Source of the DNA: UBA9926 sp038131595
GTDB taxonomy: Bacteria; Pseudomonadota; Gammaproteobacteria; Pseudomonadales; Azotimanducaceae
Direction of reading: 5' to 3'
Assembly: GCA_038131595.1 (NCBI GenBank)
Contig: JAYPPR010000008.1
Span: 434,001-498,000, forward strand
DNA length: 64,000 nucleotides
Both the position numbers and the translations under genes were made by a program. The first letter of the stretch is position 1. Each line of letters starts with the position of its first letter. Below are positions 37,508 to 45,235 of this stretch, one piece after another. The notes under the pieces are model-generated. The model had not been told where the DNA came from and ran no database searches. It worked only from the letters and a program-made list of their open reading frames with translations.

Positions 37508-37648
37508 CCTTTCGTCCCCTTTGCCTGCGTTGAAAACCGTCAAGCTTGCCGGTTTAATGACGGATCGGTCAAGCATCGATGATGCAACCGCATGTCCCGA
37601 CCGGCAGCGGCTTGTGAAGTAGGCGCACCCTCTCAAAGGATTTCGGAA

Positions 37649-38875
37649 ATGGATCGACAAGCACTCCTCAAAACCGCCAGGGCCGATCTTGCCCACGCTA
37701 AGGCAGGCACCATTCAGCAGATGACGACGCACTATGAGGTTCCTGCTGATCACTACGTTGACGAAGAACGCTGGCAACAAGAGGTGGATCTCATTTTCAA
37801 ACGGCTACCGCTGATGCTGGCCACCACTGCTGAACTTCCCAATATGCATGATTACAAAGCGATGACCATCCTCGGCGTGCCAATTCTCATTGCTCGTGGA
37901 GAAAACGGCGCAGTACAGGCCTTTTTTAACGTGTGCAGCCATCGGGGCGCTCAAATCATGCCGGAGGGTCGGGGCAACAGCCACCGGTTCACGTGCCCTT
38001 ACCATGCCTGGAGTTACAACCCTGATGGTGAGCTCATCGGGGTGTTTGCCGAACGCGACTTTGGCGAAGTCGACAGAACCTGCTACTCGCTGCGGTCGCT
38101 ACCGTGCCTTGAGCGCGCAGGCCTCATTTGGGTACACCTTGACCCGAACCCTAGTCTTTCCATCGACGATTTCTTGTGTGGGTATGACCAGATGCTTCAA
38201 GGTTTCGGATTCGAGGGGTGGCATTACTTCGATAGCCAAATGGTTGAAGGTCCAAATTGGAAGATCGCTTACGACGGCTATCTCGACATCTACCATTTAC
38301 CGATCCTCCACAAAGACACCTTTGGTTCGAACTTCCCGCATCGTGCCAACTACTATCCCTTTGGTCCGCACCAACGAGTGTCCGGCCCAAACCCATCTTT
38401 GCTCGATTACGAACAGATTGACGAGAACGAATGGCCACTTGATGCGTTGCTGGGGGGCGTGTGGACGATCTTTCCGCACATCTCAATCGCGGGCTTCGAT
38501 GGCGGTGGTGGCGGAGTGCTGCTCTCTCAACTTTTCCCTGGAGCTACTCCCTCAGAATCAGTGACGATTCAACACTACTTGTTAAAGAACACCCCCGACG
38601 AAGCAGCGAGCCAAAGCGCCGCTGAGCAGTTTAAGTTCCTGCGCTACGTGGTCGAGCAAGAGGATTACGCCACTGGCATACGGCAGCAAGTTGCACTTGC
38701 CTCAGGCGCACGAAAAATGGTGACATTCGGTAAGAATGAAAGTGGCGGTGCTCGTTTTCATGCTTGGGTGGATCAATTACTTGAAACCTCAGATAGCGAG
38801 CTGACATCGCTTTTTCAAGCGCCAGTCGACCCCATCGCAGAAATGCTCGACCGCACTAATGAAGGAGAATCCTAA
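37649..38875 (+). CDS. Rieske non-haem iron oxygenase, alpha subunit
   Basis: A 408-residue ring-hydroxylating oxygenase. The Rieske [2Fe-2S] ligands are in NVCSHRGAQIMP (C-x-H) and FTCPYHAWSYN (C-x2-H), residues ~95-125. The mononuclear iron site is in AYDGYLDIYHLPILH near residue 205, with the bridging Asp and two His. No small beta subunit, ferredoxin or reductase gene is adjacent, so redox partners must come from elsewhere. AAAGGA lies eight bases before the ATG. It starts a plus-strand run of PNPOx-like, crotonase and SDR genes. Confidence 0.9.
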   Translation: MDRQALLKTARADLAHAKAGTIQQMTTHYEVPADHYVDEERWQQEVDLIFKRLPLMLATTAELPNMHDYKAMTILGVPILIARGENGAVQAFFNVCSHRGAQIMPEGRGNSHRFTCPYHAWSYNPDGELIGVFAERDFGEVDRTCYSLRSLPCLERAGLIWVHLDPNPSLSIDDFLCGYDQMLQGFGFEGWHYFDSQMVEGPNWKIAYDGYLDIYHLPILHKDTFGSNFPHRANYYPFGPHQRVSGPNPSLLDYEQIDENEWPLDALLGGVWTIFPHISIAGFDGGGGGVLLSQLFPGATPSESVTIQHYLLKNTPDEAASQSAAEQFKFLRYVVEQEDYATGIRQQVALASGARKMVTFGKNESGGARFHAWVDQLLETSDSELTSLFQAPVDPIAEMLDRTNEGES

Positions 38876-38876
38876 A

Positions 38877-39452
38877 ATGAATAAAGCCGAAAACCATGAG
38901 GTCGTTTCCATCTACACCTTGGACGATGACGTTCGTGAGGCCATGCTTCTCGAACAAAAGGAGTGTGTACTGAACTGGTGCACCCAAGACGAATGGCCAA
39001 TGGGCGTCATCCACTCCTATATCTGGCGTAAGGGCAGCATATGGATCACGGCAGCCGCGCATCGACATCGAGTCTCAGCCCTACGCAGAAATCCCAAGTC
39101 GTCAGTGGTCATTACATCAAAGGGAACGTCACTCGACGCGGGCAAATCGATCACCATTAAGGGTCGCGCCAAAATTCACGACGATAAGGACTTGAAGGCA
39201 TGGTTTTATCCGGAGCTTGCAAGCGCGCTCAGATCAACGCCTGAGGAAGTGAAAGCCTTTGAAGACATGCTGGACTCTCCCCTACGGATTGTGATCGAAG
39301 TCGTGCCTGAAAAGTGGATTACCTACGATGGCGCTAAGATGCGCGCGCATACGCTCGGGACCATTGATGAGTCAAAGCTGGCAAAGCCGCTTGAGGCGGA
39401 CACAGTGCGACTTGCCGCGGAGAAAGAGCGAAGAGGACTCAGCCATGACTGA
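38877..39452 (+). CDS. Pyridoxamine 5'-phosphate oxidase-fold (split-barrel) flavoprotein
   Basis: A 191-residue protein with the FMN/F420-binding split-barrel fold. The segment ECVLNWCTQDEWPMGVIHSY near residue 24, then GSIWITAAAHRHRVSALRRNPK near 50 and SSVVITSKGT match the PNPOx-like family. It could reduce or oxidise a pathway intermediate, or be a flavin reductase for the preceding oxygenase; neither is proven. GAAGGAG precedes the ATG, and it begins one base after the Rieske stop. Confidence 0.77.
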   Translation: MNKAENHEVVSIYTLDDDVREAMLLEQKECVLNWCTQDEWPMGVIHSYIWRKGSIWITAAAHRHRVSALRRNPKSSVVITSKGTSLDAGKSITIKGRAKIHDDKDLKAWFYPELASALRSTPEEVKAFEDMLDSPLRIVIEVVPEKWITYDGAKMRAHTLGTIDESKLAKPLEADTVRLAAEKERRGLSHD

Positions 39453-40281
39453 TTACCAGCACATCATCGTTGATACCCCACGTCCCAATGTCTCTCGCAT
39501 TACTCTCAATCGCCCGGATGCCAGGAATGCGCTGAACAACGTCCTCCGAGGAGAGCTGTACAGCACGCTTGAGTCCAACGACCGAGATCCCGATGTCCGA
39601 GTGACTATCATCCGCGGAGCGGGCAAGGCCTTTTGCGCAGGCTATGACCTCAAAGCCAACAATCGCGATAATCAGCCATTTCACACATCCCCTGGGGATG
39701 GCAATTGGGCAAGACATGTGGTTGATGGGTTCTTTCGTGTTTGGGATTTAGCGAAACCCGTTATCGCCCAAGTTCACGGTTACTGCCTGGCAGGCGGTAC
39801 CGAACTTGCGACGTCTTGCGATCTCGTCTACTGCGCAGAAGATGCAATGATCGGATATCCCGTGGTTCGCTCCATGAGCCCGCCAGACAATCAGTTCTTC
39901 CCTCACTTGCTGGGGCTTCGAAACGCAATGGAAATGATGTTAACGGGAGATGCCATTAGTGGCATTGAGGCAGCAGAGCAAGGCTTTGCCAATCGCGCCT
40001 ACCCCATCGAGGATCTAGAGCGCAGTGTGCTGGAAATTGCGGAACGGATTGCCAAAGTACCCACCGACCTCCAACAGATGAATAAACGTGCTGTTCACCG
40101 GCAGATGGAGCTGATGGGTGTCAGAGCTGCGATTCGCTCGGGCACAGAAATCCAAGCGCTTGCATTCCACACCGAATCCACGAGAGCCCACTTCAAAGAA
40201 CTAGCGGCAGGTCTTACCGATGCACTCTCGAAGAGAGACGGGCAGTTTGGTGATTACCGAACCACGACGAATGATGATTAG
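39445..40281 (+). CDS. Enoyl-CoA hydratase family protein
   Basis: A 278-residue crotonase. The oxyanion-hole motif KAFCAGYDLKAN is near residue 62, and GYCLAGGTELATSCDLVYC near 112 keeps the first catalytic Glu. The second hydratase Glu is missing (MIGYPVVRSM), so it may be an isomerase, lyase or specialised hydratase. It overlaps the 3' end of the split-barrel gene by eight bases; the ORF is open further upstream but not homologous there. Confidence 0.85.
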   Translation: MTDYQHIIVDTPRPNVSRITLNRPDARNALNNVLRGELYSTLESNDRDPDVRVTIIRGAGKAFCAGYDLKANNRDNQPFHTSPGDGNWARHVVDGFFRVWDLAKPVIAQVHGYCLAGGTELATSCDLVYCAEDAMIGYPVVRSMSPPDNQFFPHLLGLRNAMEMMLTGDAISGIEAAEQGFANRAYPIEDLERSVLEIAERIAKVPTDLQQMNKRAVHRQMELMGVRAAIRSGTEIQALAFHTESTRAHFKELAAGLTDALSKRDGQFGDYRTTTNDD

Positions 40282-40369
40282 GTAAACGCCTGTCACAGCG
40301 AATCAATGCGCAATATCACCCGCTGATAATGCAGACTTAACCACCCTGTCACCCTTGAAGGATTGCCCA

Positions 40370-41236
40370 ATGGCCATCAATTTTGAAAATCAGGTCGTAC
40401 TCGTAACCGGTGGAACGCGAGGATTAGGAAGAGAATTTTCCCTTTGCCTTGGGGCAAGTGGTGCGACTGTTGCAGTCAACAGCACCACCAGTGACGATGC
40501 AGGCGTGATCGACACCATCACGGGCAGTGGTGGCCAAGCCGCTCACTTTGCAGGCCTGGTCGAGCATCCAGATTCGCTAATAGAGGCGGTCGTCGAACGC
40601 TTCGGTCGACTCGACGCCATCATCCACAACGCAGGATTCGTGCGCGATAAGACGCTCCGAAAAATGACGGATGAACAGTGGCAGGAAGTCATCGACGTTC
40701 ACTTGAGCGCCGCATTCAAACTGACCCGAGCGGCTTGGCCCCATTTTGAAACGGCTGGCGGAGGCCGAATCGTTTTTATCTCATCTGCATCAGGGCTGTA
40801 CGGAAATTTCGGGCAGTCCAACTATGCTGCAGCCAAGATGGGCATGTATGGCCTCGCCAGATCCATCAGCATGGAGGGTGGACGATCGAACATCACGTGC
40901 AACTGTGTCGCGCCCGTGGGCGCGACCACGATGAACAGCGGCCATTGGTCCGATCGGGATAAAGAGATCCGTAAGGCCGAATACGTTGCGCCACTCGTTG
41001 CCTACCTCGCGCACTCGAGTTGTGAAGAGTCGGGCAGTTTTTTCGAAACGTCAGCTGGGAGCTACAAGAAGTTACGATGGGAGCGCACCGAGGGCCTGAA
41101 TCTCTTTCCCGCGGACACTCCTGTCACGATCGACACCATTGCTGAAAACTGGCAGACCATTACCAACTTCGAAGTCAACCGAGCACCCCCAGAGCATGGC
41201 AGACTCGCTTCAGAGAATGTATGCACGATTCGATGA
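40370..41236 (+). CDS. SDR, 3-hydroxyacyl-CoA dehydrogenase-like
   Basis: A 288-residue SDR with a longer C-terminus than the classical form. VTGGTRGLGREFSLCL is the cofactor motif, IIHNAGFVRDKTLRKM replaces the NNAG segment, and FISSASGLYGNFGQ with NYAAAKMGMYGLA supplies Ser/Tyr/Lys. RDKTLRKMTDEQW and the C-terminal extension resemble the dehydrogenase part of multifunctional enzyme type 2 (HSD17B4). It could oxidise a 3-hydroxyacyl-CoA in side-chain degradation. GAAGGA precedes the ATG. Confidence 0.85.
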   Translation: MAINFENQVVLVTGGTRGLGREFSLCLGASGATVAVNSTTSDDAGVIDTITGSGGQAAHFAGLVEHPDSLIEAVVERFGRLDAIIHNAGFVRDKTLRKMTDEQWQEVIDVHLSAAFKLTRAAWPHFETAGGGRIVFISSASGLYGNFGQSNYAAAKMGMYGLARSISMEGGRSNITCNCVAPVGATTMNSGHWSDRDKEIRKAEYVAPLVAYLAHSSCEESGSFFETSAGSYKKLRWERTEGLNLFPADTPVTIDTIAENWQTITNFEVNRAPPEHGRLASENVCTIR

Positions 41237-41324
41237 TTAAGCGAACCGGTGTGCGCTAGGGTTGCTCGCTATAGCGACGCATAGACCAATCCAAACTGCT
41301 GATAAAACAGATTTGTTGAACCAC

Positions 41325-41352
41325 AAAAAAGGCGGTGTTCACCGCCTTTTTT
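41325..41352. terminator. Bidirectional rho-independent terminator
   Basis: A6, GGCGGT (41331-41336), loop GTTC, ACCGCC (41341-41346), T6. The A and T tracts make it work on both strands. It lies between the SDR and thiolase-like genes, which converge. Confidence 0.92.
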
Positions 41353-41385
41353 ATCTCTAACTAAAGCCCAAACGGGCTGCGACTG

Positions 41386-42534
41386 TTAGGTCGAGAGGAT
41401 GGTAACCCCTGAAATACCGGGCGCACCATAAACGTGGGTATACGCCACCTTCGGATCGTTAGGGACTTGCCTTGAGCCTGCACCGCCTCGCAGCTGCAGT
41501 ACGTTCTCATAGACTTGCCTCAAACCCGATGCGCCAACAGGCTCACCATTGGCAAGACAACCACCATCGGTATTAACGGGCAGCTTGCCGCCGATCTCCG
41601 TGTCTCCACGCGCTAGCATTGCCTCTTGTTCACCGTGCTCGCAGAAACCGTTTTCCGCCATATGCATGACTTCGGCGCCTGACTCCGTATCCTGCAATTG
41701 GGCAACGTCAATATCCTCTGGCCCAATGCCCGCCATCTCAAAGGCCGCCTTGGAGGCATCCACTGTTGGGCCATCGCTGAAATCAAGCGCCAGGGACGGC
41801 GCCAAAACCTCAAAGCTGCCATAGCGCCTAGATCGGACCACCGCAGACTTAAGGAAAATCGGCTTATCGGTATATTTATGGGCTTGATCTGCGCGAGCCA
41901 GGATCAGCGCCACGCCTCCCTCCCCAGGGGAGCAGAACATGTACTGAGTCAATGGGTAGGACAACATTGCCGATTGAAGGACTTCCTCTTCACTAAAGGC
42001 CTGGCGGCGCCACGCGTTTTCATTCATAGAGCCATTACGGAATGCCTTCGAAGCCACTTTGGCGAGAGACGACTGAGTGATCCCGTATTGCTCCATATAG
42101 CGATTGATCTTCATCCCAAAAAACTGAGTGGTAAGTGCCATACCGCTGCCGCCGTACCAGTCTCGCTCACCTGCTTTACCTGACTGAATTCGAAAGGCCC
42201 CTCGCTCGTGCTTGTCAAATCCGATCGCGATACCCAAATCGAACGCACCTGAACGGATTGTGTTGTAGGCAGAAATCAATGCTGAGCCGCCCGTGGCGCA
42301 GCCATTGACTACATTAATAAACTGCAATCCAGTCAGGCCCATTTGAGACACGATCGTATCTGCCGCTCCTGCTGCGGTGCTGCCACCAAATGCGAACTGG
42401 AGATCACTCCATTCAATACCTGCGTCCGCACACGCGTTTCGAATGGCCACCGCGCCCTGCTCCATGCCACTGACCCCATCATGGCGGCCGAACGGGTGCA
42501 TTCCTATTCCTACAATTGCTACGTCATCACTCAT
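41386..42534 (-). CDS. SCP-x thiolase-like protein (lipid-transfer-protein type)
   Basis: A 382-residue thiolase-fold protein. The first active-site Cys is kept in VNGCATGGSALISAY near residue 80. The later catalytic motifs are changed: CLANGEPVGASGLRQVYE has Glu where classical thiolases have His in GHP, and the C-terminal CxGGG is replaced by VYGAPGISG. This pattern is found in the SCP-x/lipid-transfer branch, including the steroid side-chain aldolases (Ltp2) that work with a DUF35 partner. The adjacent downstream gene is such a DUF35 protein. A retro-aldol or modified thiolytic step is therefore likely. Confidence 0.85.
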   Translation of the reverse strand: MSDDVAIVGIGMHPFGRHDGVSGMEQGAVAIRNACADAGIEWSDLQFAFGGSTAAGAADTIVSQMGLTGLQFINVVNGCATGGSALISAYNTIRSGAFDLGIAIGFDKHERGAFRIQSGKAGERDWYGGSGMALTTQFFGMKINRYMEQYGITQSSLAKVASKAFRNGSMNENAWRRQAFSEEEVLQSAMLSYPLTQYMFCSPGEGGVALILARADQAHKYTDKPIFLKSAVVRSRRYGSFEVLAPSLALDFSDGPTVDASKAAFEMAGIGPEDIDVAQLQDTESGAEVMHMAENGFCEHGEQEAMLARGDTEIGGKLPVNTDGGCLANGEPVGASGLRQVYENVLQLRGGAGSRQVPNDPKVAYTHVYGAPGISGVTILST

Positions 42535-42563
42535 CTAAGTTCTCCTAGCTTTCGGCAGTTTTT

Positions 42564-42986
42564 CTATGCCGGTGCAAACGCGAAAGTGACCAAGTCATTG
42601 CCTTCTTCATCTTGACCTATGACTTCGCCGACTAATTCCATTGCCATGCCTGACTTCAATGCCGTTGGGTCGGCGATGGTCAGTCTTGACTCGATTTTAA
42701 GTTGTCCGGGTAGCTCAATGTACCCAACGCCGTAGGGTTTAAACTTCGCTGGATCGGCTTCACCCAAATAAGGAGGCGCCTTCGGTGGGAATCCCTGGAT
42801 CGTCCAAGCCCACAGCGTTCCTTTTGTGCCAAGCTCCACAGGCTCCACATCATCAGACGTACACTTTGGGCACCCCTTCTGATAAGGGAAGACGTGGTTA
42901 TCACATTGGCGACAACGCACACCCTTCAAAATCGGCCCCTCATCCGTGAGCGTCAAGACATTTTCATTAATGGATATTGCAGCCAC
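42564..42986 (-). CDS. DUF35 / zinc-ribbon OB-fold protein
   Basis: A 140-residue acyl-CoA-associated OB-fold protein. The N-terminal zinc ribbon is CRQCDNHVFPYQKGCPKC (four Cys), followed by an OB fold containing GYIELPGQLKIESRL. Such proteins form complexes with SCP-x thiolases or Ltp2-type aldolases and help bind the acyl-CoA. It lies 29 bp upstream of the thiolase-like gene in the same direction, which supports a complex between the two. Confidence 0.88.
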   Translation of the reverse strand: MAAISINENVLTLTDEGPILKGVRCRQCDNHVFPYQKGCPKCTSDDVEPVELGTKGTLWAWTIQGFPPKAPPYLGEADPAKFKPYGVGYIELPGQLKIESRLTIADPTALKSGMAMELVGEVIGQDEEGNDLVTFAFAPA

Positions 42987-43085
42987 TTAACCCTCCAGTT
43001 CCCTCGATCGACTTAGCAAGTTATCAGCTTTCCCAGGTATTTCACAGCGCCTTCCGAACCTACTCCATCAGACTCAACAAGAAGC

Positions 43086-43937
43086 TCAGAACTCGTTGGG
43101 CTGCTCTTTTTTCGCTTGCTCACGAATGGCCGCCTCACCCTTTGGCTCGATGGCCCGTTGGTGAATGAGTCGCTCATGAGCATGCCCCATGTGTTGCAGC
43201 GACATCGCTGCCTGCAGCGCTGGCCAGAGCCCCTGCGCATCTTGCATTTGATTGACCGATTGTTTGGCAAGCTTCAAGCCAACCATCGGCTGTTTCGCGA
43301 TATGTTCTGCCATGGCCATGGTGAAGCTCTCTAGCTCGTCGCCGGGTACCACATGGTTCACCATACCGAGCGACTTGGCCTCCTCAGCCGTGATGGCCTC
43401 GCCGGTAAAAAGCATTTCCTTCGCTTTTCGCACACCCACCTCCCATGGGTGAGCAAAGTACTCCACCCCATTCACGCCGAACGCCACAACAGGATCAGAA
43501 AATCGGGCATCCTCGCTTGCAATCACCAAATCAAATGGCCAAACCAGCATCAGCCCGCCAGCGATGACTCGACCTTGAACCTGAACCATGGTCGGTTTGG
43601 GAATATTTCGCCATCGCCAACAGAAACCGAGATACACCTCTTCTTCATACGACCAATGCCCTTCGATACCGGGCTGACGAAATCCACCCCAGGTCCCCAC
43701 AGGCGTTTGGGTCAGTGGTTCTCGGTCTTTTAGATCATGGCCCGAAGAGAAGTCTGGTCCATCAGCTGCAATCACAATGACCTTGCATTCATCATCTTGG
43801 CAGGCCCGATCGAGCGCGTCATTCATCTCGTACAGCATGGCCTTATTTTGGGCATTCCGTTTATCGGGTCTTGCTAGTACGACTCTGGCAACGCCCCTTT
43901 CGACCCCCTCGTAACGGATAAACTGTGCTTCGCTCAT
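43086..43937 (-). CDS. Crotonase-family protein lacking both hydratase glutamates
   Basis: A 283-residue enoyl-CoA hydratase/isomerase-fold protein. GPDFSSGHDLKD and GRVIAGGLMLVWPFDLVIA form the oxyanion hole. The two catalytic Glu positions hold other residues (GGLMLVW; FSDPVVAFGV), so simple hydration is unlikely. Isomerase, thioesterase or carbon-carbon hydrolase activity is possible. It is the first gene of a three-gene minus-strand set with the DUF35 and SCP-x proteins. Confidence 0.83.
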   Translation of the reverse strand: MSEAQFIRYEGVERGVARVVLARPDKRNAQNKAMLYEMNDALDRACQDDECKVIVIAADGPDFSSGHDLKDREPLTQTPVGTWGGFRQPGIEGHWSYEEEVYLGFCWRWRNIPKPTMVQVQGRVIAGGLMLVWPFDLVIASEDARFSDPVVAFGVNGVEYFAHPWEVGVRKAKEMLFTGEAITAEEAKSLGMVNHVVPGDELESFTMAMAEHIAKQPMVGLKLAKQSVNQMQDAQGLWPALQAAMSLQHMGHAHERLIHQRAIEPKGEAAIREQAKKEQPNEF

Positions 43938-44222
43938 CGCTCTATCTCCCTACTCGCACGTTCAAAACCAGACGGCTTCGACGATATCACAAGAGCCCAC
44001 CCTGATCTGCCTTAGGGACCACTTGCTTTGACCAATGGATTTATTAGCTCGTGAATGATGGCTTACGGAAGCTGCCACTGGCCGAATTATTCTTGATCAT
44101 TAGATGACCGCACTTAACTCTTTTTGATACAGTTCTAGCAAGACAAATACACCCTTTTACTCAGCAGGCCGAGGCCATACCATGCTGCCTATCATCTTTA
44201 AAACCTTTCAGGAAACCTCGCG

Positions 44223-44631
44223 ATGAACGCTCAACCGTTAGTAGCAAAGACCTATCTCAGTCAATCGAAACTCGACTGGACGGATGAGGCTATCGATCAG
44301 TTACTCGAACGCAGCAAGCAAAACAATGCGACTAGAGGAATTACTGGCGCCATGATCTATGCCAACGGCTACTTCATGCAGCTGATTGAAGGGCCTCAGA
44401 ACGAGGTAGAAACGCTCTATAGCGCGATTGAGGCAGACACAAGACACAGCGTACTGAGTCTACTCCATGACCAAGAAATTAAGGGACCGCCACTTCTCCG
44501 ATTGGGCGATGGAATATCGGGATTCGGATGACTTGGGCGAGCGAGCGCTAATGACCATTCACGCGGCCAAACAGGACAATGAGCGTTTTCCTGTGATCCA
44601 CTTCTTGGAGTGTTTTAACGACAGGAAATAA
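44223..44631 (+). CDS. BLUF blue-light sensor domain protein, frameshifted
   Basis: A stand-alone BLUF protein of about 135 residues after correction. The first frame has the key Tyr in KTYLSQSK, the Asn in NNATRGITGAMIY and the Gln in GYFMQLIEGP. It runs off frame after LLHDQEIK at the GGG run 44483-44485. With one G fewer it continues RHFSDWAMEYRDSDD, which holds the conserved Trp and Met, and ends HFLECFNDRK at 44631. BLUF domains bind FAD and shift its absorbance in blue light. No output domain is attached, so it would act through a partner. The indel sits in a homopolymer and may be a consensus error. Confidence 0.8.
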
Positions 44632-45235
44632 TCGATGCGGGACCAATCGAAGGCAGCTGTCTCCCAGTGCTCGCCTTCTTACAAAAGATCGCTCCACGTC
44701 TTACTGAATGCGGTTTAACAAGCTCCCTCATCACAACCTGTTGATAACGCCCTCTTTGTGCAAAGCGATTCTTGAATAGCCCTCTTTGAAATCTCTTTTT
44801 GAAATCTCTTTTTGAAATCCTTTTTGAAAAGCTTTTTGCTAGGCCTAAGAAGCTACTTATAGAAAGCTGTTGTAGGGGGCTATCGATGGAGCGCTCTTCG
44901 CCAAGCGGCCTTTGCGAAACGCTCATCGTAAAAAGCCATTTGCTGACAGCGAGTGAATGAAAAAAACTCGTCATCACTTCCTGGGTCATCCAATCAGCTG
45001 GATCGCCGGACGATGCCATTGCCAGTTTCTTGGCCTCCGACCTTTTCATCAGAATCTTAGACCTTTGTGAGGCATTGTCTGGAAACGAACGAACTAAAAC
45101 TGATTAGCGCATGCTGCTAGGCGGTGGACGAGGGTTATTCTCAAATTTCCTATTACCAGACTAACCTTTGAGATCGCCCACTGACCGAGCAGTTGTTCTC
45201 TGCTCACCGCACTATCAACAGTCTGCGCTTATCCT
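44632..45235. other. Gene-free stretch with CTCTTTTTGAAAT repeats
   Basis: These 604 bases have no supported gene. At about 44782-44835 the 13-bp word CTCTTTTTGAAAT is repeated with variations. A 144-codon minus-strand frame crosses this repeat and yields a basic, low-information sequence that resembles no family I know. I do not call it. Confidence 0.5.

Noticed and set aside
44615..45049. Minus-strand frame of 144 codons
   Set aside because: Basic, repetitive sequence created by the CTCTTTTTGAAAT repeats; it overlaps the end of the BLUF gene.
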